A stretch of 64,000 bases of DNA from Candidatus Wolfebacteria bacterium GW2011_GWE2_44_13 (GCA_001000675.1 LCHW01000003.1:68485-132484); one strand, 5' to 3'; counted from the stretch's first letter, positions 1-8,518 are shown. The notes: generated from the letters alone by a model not told the origin. Numbers and translations are program-made.

Positions 1-51
1 AACTACTATAATGATAATTGCTAGGAGTGCGATTGTAATATATTTACCCAT
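1..51 (-). CDS. N-terminus of a membrane or secreted protein, cut by window edge
   Basis: Only the first 17 codons are present: a short polar start followed by a run of Ile, Leu, Val and Ala typical of a signal anchor or signal peptide. The start was chosen because a −35/−10 promoter (GTGACA, 17 nt, TATAGT) lies just upstream, leaving only about 9 nt between the −10 box and the ATG. There is no Shine-Dalgarno, so the mRNA is probably leaderless. The function cannot be judged from this fragment. Confidence 0.5.
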   Translation of the reverse strand, partial: MGKYITIALLAIIIIVV

Positions 52-60
52 ATATTTAAT

Positions 61-89
61 ACTATACCGTAACAGACGCACCTTGTCAC
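61..89 (-). promoter_or_regulatory. Promoter of the left-edge gene
   Basis: Minus-strand −35 GTGACA (84–89), 17-nt spacer and −10 TATAGT (61–66). Transcription should begin within a few bases of the ATG at 51. Confidence 0.5.
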
Positions 90-182
90 TTTTTCGGCGG
101 ATGCCGAGTCTATCTTTTCCACTTTTTTTATAAAAAGTGGAGCAAAAAATCGCGAGCGAATAAAAATGACGGAATGGACTCG

Positions 183-252
183 AAAATTTCTAACGAAACT
201 GCGAACTCGCTCCTGCTCACCGCTCAGACACCGCAGTTTCTGAGGAAATTTT
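183..252. repeat. Large imperfect hairpin downstream of lepA
   Basis: AAAATTTC (183–190) pairs with GAAATTTT (245–252), and GAAACTGCG (195–203) pairs with CGCAGTTTC (232–240). The arms are separated by a symmetric 4/4 internal loop and closed by a 28-nt loop. The 52–310 gap also holds a 9-bp hairpin at 119–141 (CCACTTTTT/AAAAAGTGG). No gene is seen in the gap. The hairpins lack a clear U-run for a lepA terminator, so a dispersed palindromic element is as likely. Confidence 0.55.
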
Positions 253-310
253 TGTCGCCCATTTGATCCGCCATTTTCACAGGCTCGCAGATGCAGAATG
301 CACCCCTCTT

Positions 311-2110
311 TTATTTCTTCAGCAATTCTTTAAACACGTCCGCAGACACATTTACTTTTGCCATAGACAATAGGCGCTTCTTTCCTTCTTTTTGCTTCTT
401 CCATAGCTTCATCTTGCGTGTTCTGTCTCCTCCATACAGATACCCTGTTACATCTTTGCGCATTGGCGCAATTGTTTCACGCGCAATAACCTTCGCCCCT
501 GTAGTTATTTGGATTGCTTGCGCAAATTGCTGTTGCGGCAATAGATCCTTTAGTCGCAGTGCCATTTGTCGTGCTTCATATTCAATATCTTTCTTCGGAA
601 GAATGCGGGACAATCCTACAACCATATCTTTCGCAACCATAACATCAATGCGTGCTAAATCCGCCTTTTGATAATCGGCCATTTCATAACTAAATGACGC
701 AAATCCATGCGTAAGTGATTTTAATTGATCATCGAAGTCTGAAATCAATTCCATAAGCGGCATGCGCGTCCTAATAAGCACGCGATCCCCCATGTTCGTT
801 GTTTGCATTTCCCCCATACGAAATATTTCTTTCAATTTCATAATAGGGCCTAAATATACTGTTGGTGCAAGTATTTCCAATTCAATCATCGGTTCCCATA
901 TTTCATCATATTCGGCAGGAAGATCTTGGGGATTCTCAATAACAACCAACCCCGCTGTGTGTGGTTTTTTTATTTTATATGCCACCGAAGGGAAACTGTT
1001 TACCGTGTCCATATCGAAATCTTGCTCCAATCGCTGTGAGATGATTTCAAAATGTAATTTTCCTAAAAAGCCTACTTTAAATCCGCGCCCTAACACGTCG
1101 TTATAGTCCGGCTCTGTTTTTAGGGCGGGGTCCGTGAGCTTTAACTTCTGAAATGCCTTTTTCATTTCCTCATATTCACTCCCGTCTTCTGGGAAAAACG
1201 AAACGAACACGCGTGGTTGCGGTTCTTGGTATCCTCCCAAATCCGTATCACCAATCGTATCTCCGATTTTCAACTTATCCGGATCTTTAATACCCGTTGC
1301 GATGTACCCGATTTCTCCTTTCGAAATCTTTGTTGATGCCTTCATCTTCGGCTGAAAATAGCCCACTTCTTTTGTTTTAATCTTCACGTTTGTTGCAACT
1401 AATCGTGTATCTTGGTTGCCCACAAATTCGCCATGAAATACACGCACGAATGCGATAATTCCCTTGTGGTCGTCATACACAGAATCAAACACCAATGCCG
1501 CTCTTCCTTTGCTCGTTTCATCAATCTGCTCTTTTGATCCTTGTTCCCATTCTTTTGGAGGGGGCAATTTTACAATCACCTCTTCGAGGAGATCTTGCAC
1601 ACCCAATCCTGTCTTTCCTGAAATTCTAAAAATATCATCAAGTTCACATCCTAATAGCTGTGCTGTTTCCAACAATACCGTATCCAGCTGCGGCGGATTC
1701 ATATCCACTTTGTTTAACGCGCCTATAATTTTAAGCCCAGCCTTTTTAGCCATTTCAAAGTTCGCAAGTGTCTGTGCCTGAATACCTTGCGTTGCATCTA
1801 CCAACAAGATAACACCCTCCACCGCTTTGAATGCGCGCGATACTTCATATGCAAAATCAGGATGCCCCGGGGTATCGATAAGGTTTAAAATGTATTGTTT
1901 ACCATCACGCTGACTCTTGTAGTCCATACGCACTGGGGCCATTTTAATGGTTATTCCCCGCTCGCGCTCTAGATCCATTTGATCAAGAAATTGTGCTTTC
2001 ATTTCACGTACTTCTACGGTCTTTGTTATTTCCAAAAGACGGTCCGCTAACGTGGACTTTCCGTGGTCGATGTGTGCGATTATCGCGAAATTGCGAATGT
2101 TCCTTGTCAT
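311..2110 (-). CDS. lepA: Elongation factor 4 (LepA), ribosome back-translocating GTPase
   Basis: At 599 residues this is full length for the family. The N-terminus carries the GTPase P-loop AHIDHGKST, the DTPGHPDF G3 motif and the NKVD G4 motif. The elongation-factor domains II, III and V follow, and then the LepA-specific C-terminal domain ending in Lys-rich sequence. LepA binds ribosomes in the cytoplasm and affects initiation and translocation under stress. The ATG follows a −10-like TACTAT (2117–2122) by 6 nt with no Shine-Dalgarno, so a leaderless message is likely. A terminator hairpin at 2158–2184 separates it from the upstream Mur-like gene. Confidence 0.97.
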   Translation of the reverse strand: MTRNIRNFAIIAHIDHGKSTLADRLLEITKTVEVREMKAQFLDQMDLERERGITIKMAPVRMDYKSQRDGKQYILNLIDTPGHPDFAYEVSRAFKAVEGVILLVDATQGIQAQTLANFEMAKKAGLKIIGALNKVDMNPPQLDTVLLETAQLLGCELDDIFRISGKTGLGVQDLLEEVIVKLPPPKEWEQGSKEQIDETSKGRAALVFDSVYDDHKGIIAFVRVFHGEFVGNQDTRLVATNVKIKTKEVGYFQPKMKASTKISKGEIGYIATGIKDPDKLKIGDTIGDTDLGGYQEPQPRVFVSFFPEDGSEYEEMKKAFQKLKLTDPALKTEPDYNDVLGRGFKVGFLGKLHFEIISQRLEQDFDMDTVNSFPSVAYKIKKPHTAGLVVIENPQDLPAEYDEIWEPMIELEILAPTVYLGPIMKLKEIFRMGEMQTTNMGDRVLIRTRMPLMELISDFDDQLKSLTHGFASFSYEMADYQKADLARIDVMVAKDMVVGLSRILPKKDIEYEARQMALRLKDLLPQQQFAQAIQITTGAKVIARETIAPMRKDVTGYLYGGDRTRKMKLWKKQKEGKKRLLSMAKVNVSADVFKELLKK

Positions 2111-2157
2111 TGAGGCATAGTACCGTAAAAATCGGTATAAATCCAGTTGTGGACCAA

Positions 2158-2184
2158 AAACCGTCAGCCCTGGGCTGACGGTTT
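2158..2184 (-). terminator. Intrinsic terminator after the Mur-like gene
   Basis: Stem AAACCGTCAGCCC/GGGCTGACGGTTT followed on the minus strand by a run of T. It shares its CAGCC/GGCTG core with other terminators in the window. Confidence 0.8.
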
Positions 2185-2188
2185 ATTC

Positions 2189-3010
2189 TTAATCTCTTTG
2201 CAACATTCCCTTTGCCATGCGGCTAAAGAATTCTTTTGGCTGTGCCTTAAAATTGTCTAGCACAATTTCTCGAACAAGCTCGGCATAGATATGGTGTTGG
2301 CCAAATCTGCTCACCTTTTTCCTATACGACTCGAGCTCCTTTCGTTTTACTTCGAATCTAAATTCTTCTCCTGTTTCCGTTCGCTTTTGATCTACTGCCC
2401 TAAACTGTGCGTCTTCAGCAAATCCATACGTGACCACCTTTCCTTTGTATACGTTTGCAAGATTACGAATACGGTCATCATCCGCATTTATAATTAATAT
2501 GCCGTTCCATGGAAGTGCCTCTGCGAGTACTGCGAATTCTTTGGCAATATTATCCAGTGTTTCAAACTGCTCTTGATAAATCATAGTAATCGTTGTTGCG
2601 ACAACCATATTTGGCTTCACGATACTCAAGAGATACTCCATATCGTGTGGGCTATCAATCGCCATCTCAAGAATAAGGTGCTCTGTCTTTTCTCGATCAA
2701 TTGCTTGCTTGCGAAAGTCGAGTGCTTTCTTTGTTGCTTCCCATAGTATTTCCATCCATGCGCGCACATCCCCTTCTCCTGAGGGTAGGTCAAGGATAGA
2801 AAGAGGTAACCCTATTTCTGCGTTGAAATGCTTTTTATTTGCACGCACCAAAAAGTTTCGCTCATGCAATGCCTGTTCCACGGCCTCTTTCATCCATGTG
2901 CGTCGCGTTGTACCTGCAATCACGATGATATACGGCTTTGTCTTTGCGACGTGTGCTTTTGCAAGCCACTTCAGGACAAATGCTATTGGTTTTTTAAGAA
3001 TATCGTTCAT
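2189..3010 (-). CDS. Truncated MurF-like ligase with altered P-loop
   Basis: The 273 residues follow the Mur-ligase central domain. An IVIAGTTRRTWMKE segment stands at the ATP-loop position. HFNAEIGLPLSIL, EMAIDSPHDMEYL, IINADDDRI and a late GQHHIYAELV segment line up with conserved MurF/Mur blocks. The usual GKT of the P-loop reads RRT (residues 36–38), so the key lysine is replaced by arginine. The C-terminal substrate-amino-acid domain and the N-terminal UDP domain are missing (MurF is about 450 residues). It overlaps the following aminotransferase gene by ATGA, so the two are translationally coupled. A non-catalytic or repurposed Mur-like protein is inferred; the actual role is unknown. 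Confidence 0.6.
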   Translation of the reverse strand: MNDILKKPIAFVLKWLAKAHVAKTKPYIIVIAGTTRRTWMKEAVEQALHERNFLVRANKKHFNAEIGLPLSILDLPSGEGDVRAWMEILWEATKKALDFRKQAIDREKTEHLILEMAIDSPHDMEYLLSIVKPNMVVATTITMIYQEQFETLDNIAKEFAVLAEALPWNGILIINADDDRIRNLANVYKGKVVTYGFAEDAQFRAVDQKRTETGEEFRFEVKRKELESYRKKVSRFGQHHIYAELVREIVLDNFKAQPKEFFSRMAKGMLQRD

Positions 3011-4191
3011 ACCTGTTTTTTAAAATATTTCTTAATACGCCCAAATGCCCGATCAATATCCTTTTCTGTTCGTCCAAAAGAAATGCGAATGTGCCCTTCT
3101 CCATTTGGACCAAATGCAGCCCCTGGAACAACTGCTACATGTGCCTTTTCAAGTAATTCGCGCGCAAATTCCCATGAGTCACGCTTTGGCAATAGTTTCG
3201 GGAATACGAAGTACGCTCCGTTTGGTTTTTGATATGAGAAAAATTCCGACAACTCATCAAGGTGCGCCATTGTCACATCTCTTCTTCGTGTGTATTCATT
3301 TCTAAAATATTCAATATCCTTTTCTGCAAAATCAAGCGCAGCGATGGCTGCGTATTGAGAAATAACAGGGGCACACGTTACCATCGCGTCGTGCACTTTA
3401 ACAATTTCACTAATAATCTCCACGTCGCTATGCACAAACCCAATACGCCATCCGGTCATTGCGTATGCCTTTGAAAGGCTAAACACGCGAATAACGCGCT
3501 TGCGTAATTCAGGAATTTGCGCGAGCGAAAAGAATGGTTCACTTTCACCATCTACTGTGTACAAAAAATCTTTATACACTTCATCTGTAATAATATAAAA
3601 CTTTTTCTTTTCTGCGAGCTCGGCAATCTTTAACAACTCTTCCTTTTTAAATATAGTTCCTGTTGGATTATTTGGATTTGCAAACAAAATCCCCGCTGTA
3701 TTTGCAGTTATCTTTTTAGTCAAGTTATCAAAATCAATACTCCATCCATTTTTCTCATCAAGATTCACAAACACTGGCTTTCCGCCGGCAACCTTCACCG
3801 CTTCGGCGTAGGATGTGTAGCTCGGAGAAAATAAAAGGATCTCGTCTTTTTTACCATCAATAATTGTTATCAATGACGCGGTAATTGCTTCAATAGAACC
3901 TGCTGTTACCACGATTTCGTTTTCAAAATCGTAATACATCCCCTCTTGTGCAAGCTTCTCCTCTATAGTTTCGCGTAGTTCAGGCAATCCGTATGTGAGC
4001 GAATACTTTGCAACAAGCCCTTTATTCAGGGCTTTTATCGTTGCCTTTTTAATAACCTCTGGTGTATCAAACGATGGAATACCCTGTGCCAATGAAACGA
4101 CATCGGGGATCTTCGATGCCAATAGCTCAATCTGCTTTATCGGCGAGAGATTTATTTTCTGTGTTCTCGGAAATAATACTTTCGGTGCCAT
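3007..4191 (-). CDS. PLP-dependent aminotransferase, class I/II
   Basis: The 394 residues fit a fold-type I aspartate/aromatic aminotransferase. The protein shows the ANPNNPTG cofactor-pocket motif, ITDEVY with its PLP-contacting Asp and Tyr, and SLSKAYAMTGWR, in which the lysine forms the Schiff base with pyridoxal phosphate. A late conserved arginine sits in GEGHIRISFG. It would transfer amino groups between an amino acid and a 2-oxoacid in the cytoplasm; the substrate cannot be read from the sequence. It overlaps the Mur-like gene by 4 nt and is probably co-transcribed with it. Confidence 0.93.
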   Translation of the reverse strand: MAPKVLFPRTQKINLSPIKQIELLASKIPDVVSLAQGIPSFDTPEVIKKATIKALNKGLVAKYSLTYGLPELRETIEEKLAQEGMYYDFENEIVVTAGSIEAITASLITIIDGKKDEILLFSPSYTSYAEAVKVAGGKPVFVNLDEKNGWSIDFDNLTKKITANTAGILFANPNNPTGTIFKKEELLKIAELAEKKKFYIITDEVYKDFLYTVDGESEPFFSLAQIPELRKRVIRVFSLSKAYAMTGWRIGFVHSDVEIISEIVKVHDAMVTCAPVISQYAAIAALDFAEKDIEYFRNEYTRRRDVTMAHLDELSEFFSYQKPNGAYFVFPKLLPKRDSWEFARELLEKAHVAVVPGAAFGPNGEGHIRISFGRTEKDIDRAFGRIKKYFKKQV

Positions 4192-4221
4192 ACAGGTAGA
4201 ATGTTTAATCAGTTCAGTATA

Positions 4222-4728
4222 TCACACCTCCTTGTTCTCTGCACTTTTTGTTCTTTTTCGTTTTTCTGCCACGGCAACTGGCTGTGCCCTCTCCGTAATA
4301 TACATGCGTAATATTTTCAAGAAACGAGAGGCTACAAAAATCGCGCCAACTTCCAATGCAGTAAATGTAATTTCTTTCAATATGTGCAACTCTTCCCCAT
4401 GTGAAGACTCCATAAAATGTCCATTCGTTGCAAAATTAACCACATACAATACGAATGTCATAATGAGCCACAGAAATACGAAGTACTCCCCTTTCCTTCG
4501 ATTCACCAGCTCTTCCTTCTCCATAAGCCAATGCATCGCTTCCTTATGCAAAGAATACAAACCCAGCACACCAAAATAGAAAAGGTTTATTTCATCAGAC
4601 ACATATTCGCCCCTACTAAAAAATCGTACCAACGACATACCAATTGCCGCGTACGTAACCGCTAAACAGATTGCGTATAGTGTGTCGTTGATCTGTCGTT
4701 CAACGCTTTTTGCTCCTTGTTTTATCAT
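4222..4728 (-). CDS. Four-helix membrane protein of unknown function
   Basis: From the chosen start the protein is 168 residues with about four hydrophobic helices (two near the N-terminus, two after the middle) and a basic Lys/Arg-rich tail, which should be cytoplasmic. A longer frame opens at 4767 but runs through the terminator of the upstream gene. The ATG at 4728 sits 6 nt after a perfect TATAAT (4735–4740), which argues for a leaderless message from this start. No family was recognised. Confidence 0.65.
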   Translation of the reverse strand: MIKQGAKSVERQINDTLYAICLAVTYAAIGMSLVRFFSRGEYVSDEINLFYFGVLGLYSLHKEAMHWLMEKEELVNRRKGEYFVFLWLIMTFVLYVVNFATNGHFMESSHGEELHILKEITFTALEVGAIFVASRFLKILRMYITERAQPVAVAEKRKRTKSAENKEV

Positions 4729-4765
4729 AGGCTTATTATACACAAAAAATGCAAATGCGTATGCC

Positions 4766-4792
4766 AATAAAAAAGGCGCTCTTTCGAGCGCC
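4766..4792 (-). terminator. Intrinsic terminator of the zinc-ribbon gene
   Basis: GGCGCT–CTTTCG–AGCGCC stem (4775–4792) followed by seven T residues on the minus strand. Confidence 0.85.
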
Positions 4793-4809
4793 TATTACTC
4801 CTACTGAAT

Positions 4810-5211
4810 CTACCTCGAGGCAAAGAAGACTATCCCCCGTGAAGACTCCATCATCTTCACCTTCGACGGATCGTCGGAGAGGAGTGCCGATACGGTTCGT
4901 ATGTCGGCGCACGTAATCTGGCGCCTCGTACCGCCTGTCACGAGAAATGCCCTTTCGCTGGCGAAGTTCGACTCCCCAATTCTCCCTGTAGCGAGAGCCA
5001 GTAATCCCTCTCTGGCCATCTTCTCACACGCTTCGCAAAGCGAGGGAATCTGAGAAGGTCTCGCATCCTCATTCACAAAAAGTTCCTCCTTGCATTCGTC
5101 GCAACAGCGATTAACTCGCTCCCCCGCAATCCGTTGCACAGTTCGGCTAGCACGCCGCAGCCCGAACTCCTTAATGAGCCCTTGCTGTTCTTCCGTAAGC
5201 TGCCTTGGCAT
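4810..5211 (-). CDS. Small protein with Cys-rich zinc-ribbon-like motif
   Basis: This 133-residue protein contains CCDEC and CEAC pairs about 30 residues apart (around residues 36–68), suggesting one structural zinc site. A basic N-terminus precedes it and an uncharacterised C-terminal half follows. The family was not recognised. The gene is a single-gene unit with a strong Shine-Dalgarno (AAAGGGG), a TTGACA promoter at 5253–5281 and its own terminator. That style is shared with the two sigma genes and several small genes in this window but not with the core genes around it. A DNA- or RNA-binding role would be a guess. Confidence 0.7.
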   Translation of the reverse strand: MPRQLTEEQQGLIKEFGLRRASRTVQRIAGERVNRCCDECKEELFVNEDARPSQIPSLCEACEKMAREGLLALATGRIGESNFASERAFLVTGGTRRQITCADIRTVSALLSDDPSKVKMMESSRGIVFFASR

Positions 5212-5252
5212 ACTCTTTCCCCTTTCTTCTGATATAATGACGAACTGATTTC

Positions 5253-5281
5253 AAAGTATGCCCATAACCACGTTTTGTCAA
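5253..5281 (-). promoter_or_regulatory. Promoter of the 4810–5211 gene
   Basis: −35 TTGACA (5276–5281), 17-nt spacer, −10 TACTTT (5253–5258), upstream of an AAAGGGG Shine-Dalgarno. Confidence 0.6.
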
Positions 5282-5284
5282 TTT

Positions 5285-5989
5285 TTATTTACCCATCCTT
5301 CTGTCCGTAGACGCGAAATAGTTGAGTGCTTTTTCAAACTCCCGCTCCGAAAAATCCGGCCACAATATTTTAGTAAAATAAAAATGCGCATTGGCTATAT
5401 CCCACATCATGAAGCCACTTGACCAATGTGGCTCTCCTCCCGTCCTAATCACTAGATCAACTGGCGGTAGACCGCTTGTCCATAAATTTTTCTTCACCAA
5501 CTCCTCATTAATTTCCAATTTGTCATTTTTCCTTTTGGCTTTTGCTATTTCTTTTATCCCGTTCATCATTTCATCGATTCCGTTATATGCCAGCAAAAAA
5601 GTAAGCTGATGGTCGCCGTAGCCTTTAGTCGCATCTATCGCCTCTTCTATCTTCTCGATAAGGCTTTTCGGGAACCCCTGCCTCCATCTCCCAATTACAT
5701 TTATTTTAACCTTGTTCTTATGAATATCCCTATTTTTTGCAAGTTTCTTAAAATTGCTTTCGAGAATCTTATATATAAAATTTATTTCCGTAGATTTTCT
5801 TTTTTCAATATTATCAAGCGAAAGCCCCCAAAAAGTGATTGCGTAAACGTTGCCGTTAATCGCTTGTTTCGTTATGTCGACGATCCTTTTTGCCCCTTCG
5901 CGATGCCCAAAAAAATCCGGTAGGCTCTTTTCCCTTGCCCACCTCCTGTTGCCGTCCGGTATTACTGCAATATGTTTTGGAATATTCAT
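5285..5989 (-). CDS. uppS: Isoprenyl (undecaprenyl) diphosphate synthase
   Basis: The 234-residue cis-prenyltransferase opens with IPDGNRRWA, whose Asp binds the Mg-diphosphate. Further family blocks are the FWGLSLDN region, the LAYNGIDEM block, DLVIRTGGE and WSSGFMMWDIANAHFYF, then WPDF near the end. It adds isopentenyl units to farnesyl diphosphate to make the C55 lipid carrier for cell-wall and polysaccharide precursors at the membrane. The length is normal. The minus-strand promoter of the next gene lies immediately downstream of its stop. Confidence 0.93.
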   Translation of the reverse strand: MNIPKHIAVIPDGNRRWAREKSLPDFFGHREGAKRIVDITKQAINGNVYAITFWGLSLDNIEKRKSTEINFIYKILESNFKKLAKNRDIHKNKVKINVIGRWRQGFPKSLIEKIEEAIDATKGYGDHQLTFLLAYNGIDEMMNGIKEIAKAKRKNDKLEINEELVKKNLWTSGLPPVDLVIRTGGEPHWSSGFMMWDIANAHFYFTKILWPDFSEREFEKALNYFASTDRRMGK

Positions 5990-6052
5990 ACACTCGTATG
6001 TAGTTTATATAACTATGCCTAGTAAGACAATGTGCCTCCTCCGTCGCCGACT

Positions 6053-6084
6053 CTTTTTAAAGCAAAGCAGTTTGCTTTAAAAAG
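6053..6084. repeat. Perfect 14-bp hairpin
   Basis: CTTTTTAAAGCAAA (6053–6066) and TTTGCTTTAAAAAG (6071–6084) pair perfectly around a GCAG loop. It lies between uppS and tRNA-Ser and has no adjacent U-run on either strand. Confidence 0.6.
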
Positions 6085-6087
6085 TAG

Positions 6088-6149
6088 TTTTCGAATCCCT
6101 CACGCAATGCGCGCAGGCGCATTGCTCCTCTCCGCAAAAATAAAAACCC
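6088..6149 (+). repeat. Inverted partial copy of the tRNA-Ser 3' end, interrupted by a hairpin
   Basis: On the plus strand, TTCGAATCCCTC (6090–6101) and a 23-nt segment from CCTCTCCGC onward (6127–6149) repeat the T-arm, acceptor strand and 3' flank of the minus-strand tRNA-Ser gene. Between them lie 25 nt that form a 9-bp hairpin (GCAATGCGC/GCGCATTGC, loop GCAG). Apart from that insert and one T the copy is identical. Confidence 0.75.
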
Positions 6150-6170
6150 TTTCGGGTTTATTATTTTTGC
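6133..6170 (-). terminator. Terminator-like hairpin after tRNA-Ser
   Basis: GCAAAAATAA and TTATTTTTGC arms enclose an AACCC/GGGTT stem with a GAAA loop on the minus strand, directly after the tRNA 3' end. Confidence 0.6.
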
Positions 6171-6256
6171 GGAGAGGGAGGGATTCGAACCCTCGAGGGG
6201 GTTGCCCCCCTAACATCTTAGCAGGATGTCCCTTTCAACCACTCAGGCACCTCTCC
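6170..6256 (-). tRNA. tRNA-Ser(GCT)
   Basis: Class II tRNA with a long variable arm (GGGGGGCAACCCCCTC region). The acceptor stem is GGAGAGG/CCTCTCC with discriminator G, and the T-loop is TTCGAAT. The anticodon loop CTGCTAA gives GCT, reading AGC/AGU serine codons. CCA is not encoded. Confidence 0.93.
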
Positions 6257-6343
6257 GTGTATTAACCAATAGTCTTTGACTGCTAAAATACTTCCGTATT
6301 GTACGGGAAAAATACTACTTTAGCAACCAAAGCCGCTTACGTA

Positions 6344-6598
6344 TTACCAATTTTGAATCATGCTCTTTAACTTGATCCACCGTTGGTCATTATTTCCTTT
6401 TATTTTTATAGAAGACTCCTTTAACTCCTCCGCTTCTCTCATTATCTCCGCTAATTTTATATCCTCTCTTAAGACACTCATTGCCATACCTCCCGCTATT
6501 TCATAGCATGCATCCCCGATGTTTATCTCTCCTCGTTCTACCTTATCTACTAAATCCCTATATCGTTTTACATAATCTACCTTGTTTCCTTTTATCAT
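6344..6598 (-). CDS. Small hypothetical protein downstream of MFS carrier
   Basis: An 84-residue, mostly charged and probably helical protein with no cysteine motif beyond one Cys, no signal peptide and no recognised family. It starts 4 nt after the MFS stop codon and is probably the last gene of the rpe–MFS transcript. The coding call rests on the spacing and on the open frame. Confidence 0.55.
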   Translation of the reverse strand: MIKGNKVDYVKRYRDLVDKVERGEINIGDACYEIAGGMAMSVLREDIKLAEIMREAEELKESSIKIKGNNDQRWIKLKSMIQNW

Positions 6599-6602
6599 AC
6601 TA

Positions 6603-7850
6603 TTATTTTATTTGTTTATTCTCTGTGTTTTCCAATTTCCATGTCAGCCAAATCATCCATAACGCTACACAAATACACAACAATGAGTTTACGCTTAGCG
6701 ACATCTTAAACCCATATTGCGAATACAAGAATCCGGCAATTAACGGAGCGATTGCATACCCAAGACTTGAAACGATGCTCTTTAGCCCCACAAATTCTCC
6801 ATCTTCTCTATGATCTATATCGTTTGCCTCGAGTGCATGTGCCGCAGAGTAATAGGCAAGATTGTTTCCGATACCGATAATAAAGCCTACGATAATTAAC
6901 CATACTGGCCATCCATAAAATGGGAGTGCAATAAGCCCGACGATTATAAACAGCCATCCCAATGAATGCGTGTGCTTCCAATTATATTTATCTGCTAAAT
7001 ACCCCGCATACCCTGCAAAAAACGCCGTAACTAAATCATATACTCCCAGCTGTAACCCTCCTCCCCCGCTTAACCCTATCTTTGCTAAGTGTAATGGAAA
7101 CACAAACCAAATCGTTCCATAAAACATTCCTTCAAAAAAAGTTGCGCCGATAAGTAGTAGTGGATAATTTTTATTTTCTTTAATAAACCATAATCCATTC
7201 TTAATAGCCGGAATTGGATTTATACTTTTAAGAAGCACCCTACTCTGTATCTTGCTTGCCGTAATATCATCGGGTAAAAGCGACAACATCGTAAAACTTG
7301 CTCCATATACAAATATCAGTATCCACGCTGCAAACACCTCATTTCCTGCGATGACGAAGAACGGCAATGTAACGGTAGCAAAAAATATTGCCAAAGAGCT
7401 AATATTCCCATACAAACCGAATGCCATACCGCCCTCATCTTTTTTTGTTGTTCGTAAAATATATGTTTCCGATGAATCTCTAAACCCATATCCAATAAAC
7501 AACAAGAGTGCGAATGCTGTTAATGCAACTGGATTGTGTAATGAAAATGTAATCCAAACAAGACCCGCTAAAACTCCTGAAGCAAGCCCGATCATAACGG
7601 TTTTCCTGCCTCCAATCTTATCTGCCAAATTTCCTCCAATCGGATCTATTAACAACGCCTCAATAAGACACAGGACACTGATAATAACTCCCGTATACCA
7701 CTCGCCATAGATAACCGCTATCACTACTGGCAGGACGCCATATATTGTCGCGCTTCCAAACGCGGCCACACCTGCACCCGAAATAAACAAGAGGAAGCTT
7801 TTGTGATGCGCAGTCCACCCATTAATTAATTTTGGAACATGTGTGAGCAT
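6603..7850 (-). CDS. Major facilitator superfamily transporter
   Basis: A 415-residue polytopic protein with about 12 hydrophobic helices. The first-half loop GGNLADKIGGRKTV is the classic MFS motif A (G-x-L-x-D-x-x-G-R-K), and a related AGYLADKYNWK loop is present in the second half. It is a secondary carrier or drug/metabolite exporter in the cytoplasmic membrane; the substrate is not deducible. It sits 6 nt downstream of rpe and 4 nt upstream of a small gene, so the three are likely one operon. Confidence 0.92.
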   Translation of the reverse strand: MLTHVPKLINGWTAHHKSFLLFISGAGVAAFGSATIYGVLPVVIAVIYGEWYTGVIISVLCLIEALLIDPIGGNLADKIGGRKTVMIGLASGVLAGLVWITFSLHNPVALTAFALLLFIGYGFRDSSETYILRTTKKDEGGMAFGLYGNISSLAIFFATVTLPFFVIAGNEVFAAWILIFVYGASFTMLSLLPDDITASKIQSRVLLKSINPIPAIKNGLWFIKENKNYPLLLIGATFFEGMFYGTIWFVFPLHLAKIGLSGGGGLQLGVYDLVTAFFAGYAGYLADKYNWKHTHSLGWLFIIVGLIALPFYGWPVWLIIVGFIIGIGNNLAYYSAAHALEANDIDHREDGEFVGLKSIVSSLGYAIAPLIAGFLYSQYGFKMSLSVNSLLCICVALWMIWLTWKLENTENKQIK

Positions 7851-7856
7851 ACGCGT

Positions 7857-8504
7857 TTATATCTTTTTCAGTGTTGCATATGCAGCTTTTTTGTCGGTTG
7901 CGGTAAAAATATACGAACCTGAAACAATAATGTCACCCCCTGCGTCTTTTATTGTTGGTGCTGTTCGGTCGTTTACTCCTCCGTCTATTTCAATGGTGAT
8001 TCCTGGGTACAACGCTTTCAGAAAAACTATTTTCTCTAATACGTTCCGCTGAATCTTTTGTCCGGAGAATCCTGGCTTTACTGCGAGCAGCTGAATGAAT
8101 GGAAAGTGCTCAATATATGTTGCAGCCGCTTTTATTGGTGTAGCTGGTAATAGTGCGATTCCAATCTTTCCTTTCCCAAACCCTTTTAAGAAAAGAATGT
8201 CCTTTTCGGTTATCGTCTCCACATGCACAATAATACGTTTTGCCCCTGCCTCAAGCCAGCGCATAACTAATGGCTTTGGATCGACTACCATGAGATGTAT
8301 CTCGAAATTAATCCCTTCGATTTTTTCCGTCTTCAACCACTCCTTTAACTTCTCCGGATTATTCCAGCTTTTATTCGGATTAAATTTACCATCGCTTACG
8401 TCTATTTGTAGCCAGCTATTTTTCGGCAAAAAAGCCCGCGCTTCTTTTATTTGCTTTTTAACCGCTGCAAATGTGTTGCAATTAATTGTAGGGATGACTT
8501 TCAT
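7857..8504 (-). CDS. rpe: Ribulose-phosphate 3-epimerase family protein
   Basis: From the ATG at 8504 the product is 215 residues. It has the TIM-barrel marks of the epimerase: QIDVSDGKF near the N-terminus (metal-binding Asp), EIHLMV with its catalytic-site His, LAVKPGFSGQKI and EIDGGVNDRT with the second catalytic Asp. It would interconvert ribulose-5-P and xylulose-5-P. A longer frame to 8603 would translate the REP palindrome at 8519–8544 and was rejected. The usual N-terminal PSIL is replaced by PTIN, so this is a somewhat divergent member. Confidence 0.85.
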   Translation of the reverse strand: MKVIPTINCNTFAAVKKQIKEARAFLPKNSWLQIDVSDGKFNPNKSWNNPEKLKEWLKTEKIEGINFEIHLMVVDPKPLVMRWLEAGAKRIIVHVETITEKDILFLKGFGKGKIGIALLPATPIKAAATYIEHFPFIQLLAVKPGFSGQKIQRNVLEKIVFLKALYPGITIEIDGGVNDRTAPTIKDAGGDIIVSGSYIFTATDKKAAYATLKKI

Positions 8505-8518
8505 GGTTTTAATCGTAG

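Noticed and set aside
4729..4767. Longer start for the 4222 membrane protein
   Set aside because: It begins in the U-tract of the upstream gene's terminator; TATAAT just before 4728 favours the shorter form.
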